A DNA stretch of 5,054 bases from Pseudomonadota bacterium (lineage in GTDB: Bacteria > Pseudomonadota > Alphaproteobacteria > Rhizobiales > Rhizobiaceae): contig JAEYXI010000188.1 in the NCBI GenBank assembly GCA_023428515.1, forward strand, positions 1-5,054, in the 5' to 3' direction. Shown piece by piece: positions 1 through 5,054 of this stretch (within the stretch, counting starts at the first letter, position 1; the number at the start of each line of letters is the position of its first letter). The translations under genes and the position numbers were made by a program. A model generated the notes under the pieces. It had not been told where the DNA came from and did not search any database. It saw only the letters and a program-made list of their open reading frames with translations.

Positions 1-505
1 TTGTATTGGTGCCGTGTGCGCCGGCGCCGCCGGGGCCGGACGTCGCGATCCAGCGCTTTTCGGCCGCCAAGGGCTTGCAAAGATCTTCCCGTGCCGACGA
101 GCCGGACGCGACGAGGAGATTGCCGGCCGGGCCGACCAGGCCATAGAGGGGACCGAACAGTGGGCTGTAGGGAAGCGACCCGGAAAGGGTCACGCGACCG
201 TTGTCCCGCGTAATGGTGAAGGTCACGTCATCGACGCTGGCGTATCTCCCGTCTTTGAGAAATTCGGCGATCTGCGCTTTGGCAAGGGCGATCACCTGGG
301 CGTCCGTCTTGCCGCGCGCCGCCTCGCCCACGGAGGTGTCCATGGCATGCTGCAGCTTGCCCTGCAGGGTGGACGCCCGCGTGTAATCGACCACCATGAC
401 GCCGGCGCCGAGAGCACCGACAAGGAACAGCCCGACAAATACGGCGACGCTTCCCTCACTGGAGAAGGTGAGCCGTTTGATATGTCGCTTGAAGATTCCT
501 GTCAT
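1..505 (-). CDS. TadG/TadE-like Flp pilus assembly protein, 3'-partial
   Basis: This frame starts at ATG 503-505 and runs open to the window edge, giving 168 visible residues with no stop. The first 17 residues are short and basic (KRHIKR). They are followed by one membrane segment at about 18-39, then VVDYTRASTLQGKLQHAMDTSV. That layout, a hydrophobic helix followed by a D-Y-T/S-R-A stretch and an amphipathic LQxAxD helix, is typical of the N-terminal domain of TadE/TadG-like proteins. The rest resembles the extracytoplasmic part of the family: a beta-rich VTFTITRDNGRVTLSGSLPY segment, then NLLVASGSSA and a Cys at 143. TadG-like proteins are often 400-600 residues long and may carry a von Willebrand A domain, but none has begun by the window edge, so TadG versus another member cannot be settled. 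A weak GGAA (512-515) lies 6 bases upstream of the ATG. The gene starts 2 bases after tadC, implying the same transcript and a pilus role. Confidence 0.8.
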   Translation of the reverse strand, partial: MTGIFKRHIKRLTFSSEGSVAVFVGLFLVGALGAGVMVVDYTRASTLQGKLQHAMDTSVGEAARGKTDAQVIALAKAQIAEFLKDGRYASVDDVTFTITRDNGRVTLSGSLPYSPLFGPLYGLVGPAGNLLVASGSSAREDLCKPLAAEKRWIATSGPGGAGAHGTNT

Positions 506-507
506 TG

Positions 508-1410
508 TCAGTTCCAGTTCAGGAAATCAATGGCTGCGGGCATGACCGCGAGGACCATCAGGGGCAGGAGAAAGAAGACGGCGACCGGAAGAGCCATGAT
601 CGCGGCTACCGCGGCCGCTTTTTTCTCGATGCGGGACATGCGGATTGTTCGGCCGTCCGCCGCGAGGGCCCTGAATGCTGGCCCGATTTCCGTGCCCTGC
701 TCATCCGACTGGATGAAAGCCATGCAGGCGCTTTTGACTTCGACGGCATCGGAGCGGCGAGCGAAGTTCTCAAAAGCGTTGCGCTTTTCAGGAAGCAGGG
801 ACATTTCCGTGATGAGGATCGTCAGATCCTCGGCAAGCGCGCGAGACCGAATGCCAATGTCGGAGGCGACGCGCCGCAGCGCGGCGTCAATCGACTGGCC
901 GCCCTCGACGAGGATGATCATCAGGTCGAGAGCATCGGGCCACGCGTCCTGGATGGACGCCTGGCGCTTGCGCGTGGCGCGGTCGACGAGAATGTCGGGG
1001 ACTTTCATGCCGATATAGGCGGCGACCACTACGGCGCTGAGCTTCAGCGGCAGGGGCAGCGCCATGATAGCGAGAATGCCGAAATAGAAGATGCCAGCGG
1101 CCATGCCGGCGAAGGGAAACAGGAACTTCGCCGCGAGGTAGGTCACCTCGGCGCGCGCGCCGCGCTTGCCGGCGCGGTGAAGGCGGTCCCGGGTGTTCTC
1201 AATGACGAACCATTTCCGGAGGGCGAGGGTTCGCACGAGATAGTCGGCAATGGCGTCGCGGCGGGATTGGGGCCGTGCGGCGGGTGCCGGCGTGCCGGCC
1301 AGCATGCGGGGCCGGCCGCGATGACGCGCACGGCCCATGGAGAGCGCGTGCAATCCTGCGAAAACCGAGACACCGATGAGGGCGGAGGCAAGTGCAAGCT
1401 GCGTTGACAT
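508..1410 (-). CDS. tadC: TadC, inner-membrane platform protein of the Tad pilus
   Basis: This is the second T2SSF-family platform protein (CpaH), a paralogue of TadB, expected in the inner membrane as its partner. It is 300 residues from ATG 1408-1410. A membrane segment lies at about 3-23, followed by a basic, Pro/Ala-rich cytoplasmic linker and a hydrophobic pair at about 91-137. The T2SSF domain (about 154-265) reads DAWPDALDLMIILVEGGQSI, then ITEMSLLPEKRNAFENFARR and FIQSDEQGTEIGPAFRALA, as in alphaproteobacterial TadC. A long final hydrophobic stretch lies at about 265-294. The same frame is open up to position 1524, but those 38 extra codons would overlap tadB and encode an Arg-rich non-family sequence, so I reject the longer form. 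The stop lies 2 bases before the tadG-like start. TadB and TadC differ in the spacing of the first hydrophobic pair, which supports two distinct genes rather than a recent duplication. Confidence 0.94.
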   Translation of the reverse strand: MSTQLALASALIGVSVFAGLHALSMGRARHRGRPRMLAGTPAPAARPQSRRDAIADYLVRTLALRKWFVIENTRDRLHRAGKRGARAEVTYLAAKFLFPFAGMAAGIFYFGILAIMALPLPLKLSAVVVAAYIGMKVPDILVDRATRKRQASIQDAWPDALDLMIILVEGGQSIDAALRRVASDIGIRSRALAEDLTILITEMSLLPEKRNAFENFARRSDAVEVKSACMAFIQSDEQGTEIGPAFRALAADGRTIRMSRIEKKAAAVAAIMALPVAVFFLLPLMVLAVMPAAIDFLNWN

Positions 1411-1413
1411 GGT

Positions 1414-1420
1414 GATCACC
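1414..1420 (-). promoter_or_regulatory. Ribosome binding site of tadC, overlapping the tadB stop
   Basis: On the minus strand GGTGATC lies 3 bases before ATG 1410. It lacks the AGGAGG core but matches 7 consecutive bases of the extended complement to the conserved bacterial 16S rRNA 3' end (GATCACCTCC). The tadB stop TGA (1416-1418) is contained within it, so tadB termination and tadC initiation share the same bases. It supports the start at 1410. Confidence 0.55.
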
Positions 1421-2408
1421 CGCCGCTCAGGCTGTTGTCTTGCATGCGCTTCAGAACGACGAAGCCGATCAGCACCCAGACGATGCAGACGGCGGTCACG
1501 ATCCGCCCGCTCATGGTGGTCCAAAGGACCTGAGTCCGCTCTGGATCCATGAAGTAGGTGAGGCCCAGCAGCAGAAACGGCATCGCGGCGAGGGCTTTGG
1601 CGCTCGAGCGCGCCGACGAACCCATGGCCTGGATCTTCTCGTTGAGCTTGCGGCGCTCTCGCAGCGTGTTCGAGAGATTACCGAGGGTGTCGGCGATGGC
1701 GCCGCCCTCGGTTTCCTGGATGCTGATGGCGATGGCGAGAAATCGGGTGTCCGATATGGGCACGCGATGGGCCAGCATCTCGGTGGCGTCTGTCAGGGAA
1801 GCACCGAGGCCCTGTGCCTGCACGACCAGCTCAAATTCGGTCCGGACGGGTTCGGCGGCCTCCCTGGCGACAGCACGGATGCACTCGGCGACCGGAAGGC
1901 CGGCGCGGGTTCCGCGCACCAGTACATCGAGCGCATTCGGAAGCTCTTGCGAGAACGCGGCGTAGCGCGCGGCGATCTTGCGTTCGAGATAGGCGGCAGG
2001 AAGCATGAACCCGGCGGCGGCGGCGAGCGGCAGGGAAATGAGCGCCGATCCCGTGGGCACAAGGAGCACAATGAAGGCGACAACGCTGACGACGACCTGT
2101 ACGCGGCGATAGCGCGATCTGGACCAGGACAGGCCCGACCGTTCCAGGCGCAGTTCGACGGCGCGGGCGTGATCACCGGCCCCACTGCGGGCCTGCTCGT
2201 CGCGGCTGAGCTGGGCCAGGCGGTCCATGATCATCTGACGGCGCGCGTGCCGGGCCGTGCGTTCATCCCCGAACAGGGCGGCCCTCGTGCGATCGACGAA
2301 AGCGCGCTTGCGATCGCTCGCCAGCGAGGGTTGAAGGTACTGATAGAAGGAGCCCATCACGAGCAGCGACACGGCACAGGCGCCAAACAGAGCTGCGAGG
2401 GTCTGCAT
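1416..2408 (-). CDS. tadB: TadB, inner-membrane platform protein of the Tad pilus
   Basis: This is a type II secretion F-family (T2SSF) protein, also called CpaG, that pairs with TadC to form the inner-membrane platform above the CpaF ATPase. It is 330 residues, the usual size. An N-terminal membrane segment spans about residues 2-20. A basic cytoplasmic stretch follows, then a hydrophobic pair at about 103-140. The T2SSF domain (about 152-285) carries the family-like runs ELPNALDVLVRGTRAGLPV, EFELVVQAQGLG and ISIQETEGGAIADTLGNL, then TLRERRKL. Two final membrane segments lie at about 273-287 and 303-319. The start is ATG 2408 rather than the adjacent GTG 2411: GAGGGAG (2414-2420) lies 5 bases from the ATG but only 2 from the GTG. 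The ATG shares its A with the cpaF TGA stop (TGATG), so re-initiation after cpaF is likely. Nothing appears broken. Confidence 0.95.
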   Translation of the reverse strand: MQTLAALFGACAVSLLVMGSFYQYLQPSLASDRKRAFVDRTRAALFGDERTARHARRQMIMDRLAQLSRDEQARSGAGDHARAVELRLERSGLSWSRSRYRRVQVVVSVVAFIVLLVPTGSALISLPLAAAAGFMLPAAYLERKIAARYAAFSQELPNALDVLVRGTRAGLPVAECIRAVAREAAEPVRTEFELVVQAQGLGASLTDATEMLAHRVPISDTRFLAIAISIQETEGGAIADTLGNLSNTLRERRKLNEKIQAMGSSARSSAKALAAMPFLLLGLTYFMDPERTQVLWTTMSGRIVTAVCIVWVLIGFVVLKRMQDNSLSGG

Positions 2409-3802
2409 CACGGCTCCCTCGCGGTCATGTTGAGGATCGACAGGGCTGAGGTCAGCCGCTCGGCCAGGCCGTAACGTTCGGCAACCCGGTAGAAGGAGGG
2501 GCGAACCTGCCGTTTGCCGATATGTCGGCCGCGCGCGTGGTCGTAGACGATCAGGTCTTCGGTCGTGATCGTCTCGCCTTCGACGCGCAGCACGTCGGTG
2601 ACGTGGGTCACGACGCGCCTGCCGTCGATCAGCTGCTCGGTCTGGATGATGACGTCGAGCGAGTCTGCAAGGTCGCGCTTAATGTTCAGGCTGGGCACCG
2701 ACTGGTAGCCCGGCGCCGTGCGAACGAGGGCTTCCATGCGGGAGAGAGCGAGCCGGGGGTCATTGGCGTGCACGGTCCCCATGGAGCCGTTGTGGCCCGT
2801 GTTCATCGCCTGGATGAGGTCGACGGCCTCTTCGCCGCGCACCTCGCCGACGATGATGCGGTGCGGACGTTGACGAAGCGCATTGCGGACCAGCTGCCGC
2901 ATTGTGATTTCGCCGGTTCCCTCGGCATTCGCGGCCCGGGTCTCCATGCGGACGACGTGGGGCTTCTGCAGCTGCAGCTCGGCCGTGTCCTCGCAGGTGA
3001 CGATGCGCTCGCGCTCGTCGACGCAGGATGAGACGCAGTTCAGAAGGGTGGTCTTGCCCGAACCGGTGCCGCCGGAAATCAGGATGTTGAGGCGGCACCG
3101 GCCGATGACGGCGACGACGTCCATGGCCTCTGGGCTGAGCGAGCCGGCGGTGACCAGCTGTTCGAGGGTGAGGCGTTCCTTACGAAATTTGCGGATCGTC
3201 AGAATGGTGCCGTCGACGGCGATCGGCGGCAGCGTGACGTTGATCCGCGAGCCGTCTTTCAGACGGGCGTCGCAGATGGGCGAGGATGTATCGACGCGCC
3301 GCCCGGTCTCTTCGACCATGCGCTTGGCGATACGCTGCAAGGCGTCTTCGCTGCGAAAGCGAATATCGCTCTGCACCATGGCGCCGGCGATTTCGAGGTG
3401 AATGTCACCCGTGCCGTTGACCATGATCTCGGAGATATCGTCACGCGCCAGCAGGGGCTCCAACGGTCCGAAGCCGCACATTTCGGCGGTCAGGTCGTTG
3501 ACCAGCCATTCGCGATCCGCCGCTTTGAGAAAACCGGCCTGTGGGTCGGCTTGCAGGGTCTGACGGATGGCGTTGTTCACCTCGGCGCGGAAGGCGTCCG
3601 AATTCAGCGCCGCCGGGTCGGACGGGCCGAGGGTGTCCGCCGCCCTGAACAGGGTGTCGGCTGTGCGGTTGCGGACGGCATCGAGGCGTTCGCGATCCTC
3701 GGGGCGAATGGTGGAGACGGGCGCGAGCTGGATCACCTCCGGCTTGTGCGTAGAAACTGCCGGGAGGTCCGGGAGTTTGGTCTTGGTGCCGAAGAGAGCC
3801 AT
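2408..3802 (-). CDS. cpaF: CpaF/TadA pilus assembly secretion ATPase
   Basis: This is the type II/IV secretion-family ATPase that powers Flp/Tad pilus biogenesis at the cytoplasmic face of the inner membrane. From ATG 3802 it is 464 residues, a normal length. A variable N-terminal region of about 90 residues is followed by [15 protein letters not shown] and ISEIMVNG, the N-terminal half of the T2SSE domain. [11 protein letters not shown] and LTIRKF come next, then Walker A GGTGSGKT (244-251), an Asp box [10 protein letters not shown] (267-276), Walker [10 protein letters not shown] (315-323, Glu320 the probable catalytic base) and a His box [13 protein letters not shown] (His337, His345). All catalytic motifs are intact. 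An in-frame GTG at 3814 overlaps the cpaE stop by 4 bases and would add MNGA. I prefer ATG 3802 because AGGAAG (3814-3819) lies 11 bases upstream of it but abuts the GTG. The stop TGA overlaps the tadB start. Partners are TadB and TadC encoded just downstream. Confidence 0.96.
   Translation of the reverse strand: MALFGTKTKLPDLPAVSTHKPEVIQLAPVSTIRPEDRERLDAVRNRTADTLFRAADTLGPSDPAALNSDAFRAEVNNAIRQTLQADPQAGFLKAADREWLVNDLTAEMCGFGPLEPLLARDDISEIMVNGTGDIHLEIAGAMVQSDIRFRSEDALQRIAKRMVEETGRRVDTSSPICDARLKDGSRINVTLPPIAVDGTILTIRKFRKERLTLEQLVTAGSLSPEAMDVVAVIGRCRLNILISGGTGSGKTTLLNCVSSCVDERERIVTCEDTAELQLQKPHVVRMETRAANAEGTGEITMRQLVRNALRQRPHRIIVGEVRGEEAVDLIQAMNTGHNGSMGTVHANDPRLALSRMEALVRTAPGYQSVPSLNIKRDLADSLDVIIQTEQLIDGRRVVTHVTDVLRVEGETITTEDLIVYDHARGRHIGKRQVRPSFYRVAERYGLAERLTSALSILNMTAREP
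2414..2420 (-). promoter_or_regulatory. Ribosome binding site of tadB, inside the end of cpaF
   Basis: On the minus strand GAGGGAG ends 5 bases before ATG 2408 and 2 bases before the neighbouring GTG 2411. The spacing decides for the ATG. The site lies in the last codons of cpaF, so tadB initiation occurs on mRNA that is being translated as cpaF. Confidence 0.7.
3063..3101 (-). repeat. Perfect 11-base inverted repeat inside cpaF, over the Walker A codons
   Basis: Arms at 3063-3073 and 3091-3101 are exact reverse complements (CCGGTGCCGCC) separated by 17 bases. In the cpaF mRNA the 3' arm encodes the GGTG start of the Walker A loop and the 5' arm encodes the strand before it. No T-run follows, so it is not a classic terminator. 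The pairing is seen directly; any role is unknown and codon constraint may explain it. Confidence 0.5.
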
Positions 3803-3810
3803 GGCGCCGT

Positions 3811-5054
3811 TCACTTCCTGAAGGGGGACAACAGGCGGGTGGGAAGGTCCCGAAGGGTGGCCAGCGGCCCGCCACGCACCGAGGACGCGACAAGAGGGGC
3901 TGCAGCGGCCGGATCACCGGGCGCGATGCGGGCATAGAGAGAGCGGAGAGCACCGGCGGCCGCGCTATCTGGCGCGCTTGCGACGACAAGGGTGCCTTCG
4001 GCGTCTGCTTCGGCGAAGATCTTCGGCTCGGCGGGAACCGTCACGATGGCGCCCGGGCTGAAATCCAGGGCGCGTGCGACATCCGCGACGGACCATTCCT
4101 GTTCGGCGCGGCCGTACTGACCGATCTGGTTGAGGACCAGAACGGGGTCAGGTCCGTCAACGGCGCGGATCTCGCGCAGAATGGCGCTGGCGCGTGGTAT
4201 CGCGACAAAATCGGGCGTCGCGACGAGAACCATATGATCCGCCCTGGCGAGCGCGGGGAGCGTATCGGGGCCGAGAAGCCAGGCCGGAAAGTCCGTGACG
4301 ACCGTGCGGGCGGATTTGCGGACGGTGTTGATAAGGCTGGGAATGCCCCGCCGATCGACGCTTGCGCCAAAGTCGCCCTCAGTGCTGACAATCCCGAGAT
4401 TCGGCGAGAGCGGCGTGCTCATTGTGATTTTGTCGAGCATTTCGTGATCTAGCTCGAAGGGCTGGTAGAGCATGCGCGACAGGTCGGGGATGGGCTCGAC
4501 CAAGAGGCCCGGCAGCGACGACATAGGCATCGACATGTCGAGGAGCAGGCTGGAGCCGGAGCGTGCCCCGAGCCATGCGAGGTTGGCGGCAATGGAGGTG
4601 GCACCGACGCCGCCGCGTGCGCCGATGACGAGTGTCACGGCCCCGATCGCGCCGTCGCTTTCGCGCCGTTGCAGGACGTGATCGCCGATAGAGCGGATGA
4701 GATCCGCCGGCGTGAAGGGCGCGACGAGATAGTCAGCGGCGCCTTCGTGCTTAAGGCGCCGATACAACGAAATGTCGTTGTGATGCCCGACGACGAACAC
4801 CTGAGTGGCCTCGCCGCAATGGGGCGCCAGAAGCGCAAGTTCGGCCATCAGTTGATCGGCGCCTTCGCCGGGCTGCATCTCGATCACGACGATGTCGGGA
4901 ACGGTGCCCAGCTCCTCGATGGCGCGTATGAGGCCCGGCACACCGTCCGCTCCAAGGAGACTGGTGACGCGCGACATGCTGGGATGCCGGATCGCGGCGG
5001 ACACGCCCGTGGCGCCCGGCGCCCGCGTGTGGGCGGGCACCACCGACAGCCGGG
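3811..5054 (-). CDS. cpaE: CpaE/TadZ-family pilus localisation ATPase, 5'-partial
   Basis: This is a cytoplasmic ParA/MinD-like protein that, in the family, positions the Tad pilus machine. The frame is open through the window edge, so the true start lies upstream; the GTG codons near 5043 are probably internal. About 413 residues are visible. Counting from GTG 5043, residues about 20-125 form an atypical receiver domain: the phosphoacceptor position reads PDIVVIE (Glu55 where Asp is usual), and the family-like HHNDISLYRRL and DYLVAPF segments follow. Residues about 135-375 form the ATPase domain: a Walker A-like loop GARGGVGATS (141-150), LLLDM with Asp169, VVTDFPAW with Asp251, and LVLNQIG. 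A short Ala/Pro-rich tail ends in LLSPFRK. The Walker loop has Arg for the signature Lys and Ala for the P-loop Lys, so ATP use is doubtful. It lies directly upstream of cpaF, the usual alphaproteobacterial order. The family call is firm; the nucleotide activity is not. Confidence 0.93.
   Translation of the reverse strand, partial: RLSVVPAHTRAPGATGVSAAIRHPSMSRVTSLLGADGVPGLIRAIEELGTVPDIVVIEMQPGEGADQLMAELALLAPHCGEATQVFVVGHHNDISLYRRLKHEGAADYLVAPFTPADLIRSIGDHVLQRRESDGAIGAVTLVIGARGGVGATSIAANLAWLGARSGSSLLLDMSMPMSSLPGLLVEPIPDLSRMLYQPFELDHEMLDKITMSTPLSPNLGIVSTEGDFGASVDRRGIPSLINTVRKSARTVVTDFPAWLLGPDTLPALARADHMVLVATPDFVAIPRASAILREIRAVDGPDPVLVLNQIGQYGRAEQEWSVADVARALDFSPGAIVTVPAEPKIFAEADAEGTLVVASAPDSAAAGALRSLYARIAPGDPAAAAPLVASSVRGGPLATLRDLPTRLLSPFRK
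3814..3819 (-). promoter_or_regulatory. Probable ribosome binding site of cpaF
   Basis: On the minus strand AGGAAG lies within the last codons of cpaE, 11 bases before ATG 3802. It directly abuts or overlaps the alternative GTG at 3812-3814, which makes that GTG an unlikely start. The spacing to the ATG is somewhat long, so the call is moderate. Confidence 0.5.
4737..4761 (-). repeat. Perfect 9-base inverted repeat inside cpaE
   Basis: Arms at 4737-4745 and 4753-4761 are exact reverse complements (CGGCGCCTT / AAGGCGCCG) separated by 7 bases, a geometry that favours a tight RNA hairpin. It encodes RRLKHEGA in the receiver-like domain. No T-run follows on either strand, so a terminator is not supported. 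The role is unknown. Confidence 0.5.

Noticed and set aside
1149..1162. 14-base CG palindrome with a run of alternating GC inside tadC
   Set aside because: It encodes Lys-Arg-Gly-Ala-Arg codons in a GC-rich gene; a self-complementary GC run is expected by chance and there is no supporting context.
1411..1524. A 38-codon N-terminal extension of tadC
   Set aside because: It would overlap tadB heavily, encodes an Arg-rich stretch unlike any TadC, and ATG 1410 has a suitable upstream site and starts directly with a membrane segment.
1600..1611. 12-base palindrome GCGCTCGAGCGC inside tadB
   Set aside because: It is intragenic, with no adjacent promoter or partner copy, and is explained by Ala/Arg/Ser codons.
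14..2474. Long open frames on the plus strand (14-1018, 505-1407 and 1440-2474, each 300 or more codons)
   Set aside because: They lie exactly opposite the tadG-like, tadC and tadB genes. Their translations are rich in Arg, Gly, His and Asp with no recognisable domain, and antisense frames stay open because the coding strand is GC-rich. They are shadows.
3803..3814. GTG 3814 as the start of cpaF, giving a 4-base GTGA overlap with cpaE
   Set aside because: AGGAAG directly abuts or overlaps the GTG, leaving no spacing. ATG 3802 has the same motif 11 bases upstream. It remains possible, with only four residues at stake.
2522..3937. Plus-strand frames opposite cpaF (2522-3031, 2883-3401, 3398-3937)
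   Set aside because: They overlap one another and the well-supported cpaF, and they carry no family motif.
5021..5038. 6-base inverted repeat GCCCGC/GCGGGC near the window edge
   Set aside because: The stem is short, lies in GC-rich coding sequence of cpaE and has no T-run; there is no reason to call it a terminator.
5041..5043. GTG near the window edge as the true start of cpaE
   Set aside because: The frame stays open to position 5054, there is no visible ribosome site, and the receiver-like domain of the family normally has more residues before this point.

Overview
The window is one block of a tad (tight adherence) / Flp-type IVb pilus assembly operon. Every credible gene lies on the minus strand, so transcription runs from position 5054 towards position 1. 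In transcription order the genes are: a cpaE/tadZ-type localisation ATPase (5' end outside the window), cpaF/tadA (the secretion ATPase), tadB and tadC (the two inner-membrane platform proteins), and the start of a TadG/TadE-like pseudopilin-type protein that runs off the window at position 1.

The DNA is clearly GC-rich. The presence of a CpaE with a receiver-like domain followed by CpaF, TadB and TadC is typical of Alphaproteobacteria (the Caulobacter cpa and Rhizobiales ctp arrangements). The assignment to that class is inference from gene order and protein style. Nothing here fixes the genus.

Layout (minus strand): 5054-3811 cpaE (partial); 3802-2408 cpaF; 2408-1416 tadB; 1410-508 tadC; 505-1 tadG-like (partial). 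Packing is extreme: 8 bases between cpaE and the preferred cpaF start, a 1-base overlap between cpaF and tadB, 5 bases between tadB and tadC, and 2 bases between tadC and the tadG-like gene. All four visible stop codons are TGA and sit on or beside the next start, so the genes are probably co-transcribed and translationally coupled. No internal promoter, terminator, RNA gene, insertion sequence, CRISPR array or intergenic region was seen.

How the parts work together (known for the family): CpaE/TadZ marks the site of pilus assembly, often a pole. CpaF is the cytoplasmic hexameric ATPase that drives the machine. TadB and TadC form the inner-membrane platform that passes energy to pilin subunits. 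TadE/F/G-like proteins are membrane-anchored minor components. The pilin, prepilin peptidase, secretin and CpaB would lie outside this window, most likely upstream of cpaE.

I see an ordinary, intact tad segment and no undescribed system. The points most worth a second look are the loss of both diagnostic lysines in the CpaE nucleotide-binding loop, the uniformly coupled TGA junctions with an unusual Shine-Dalgarno site for tadC, the placement of a TadG-like gene directly after tadC, and two perfect GC-rich inverted repeats inside coding sequence.
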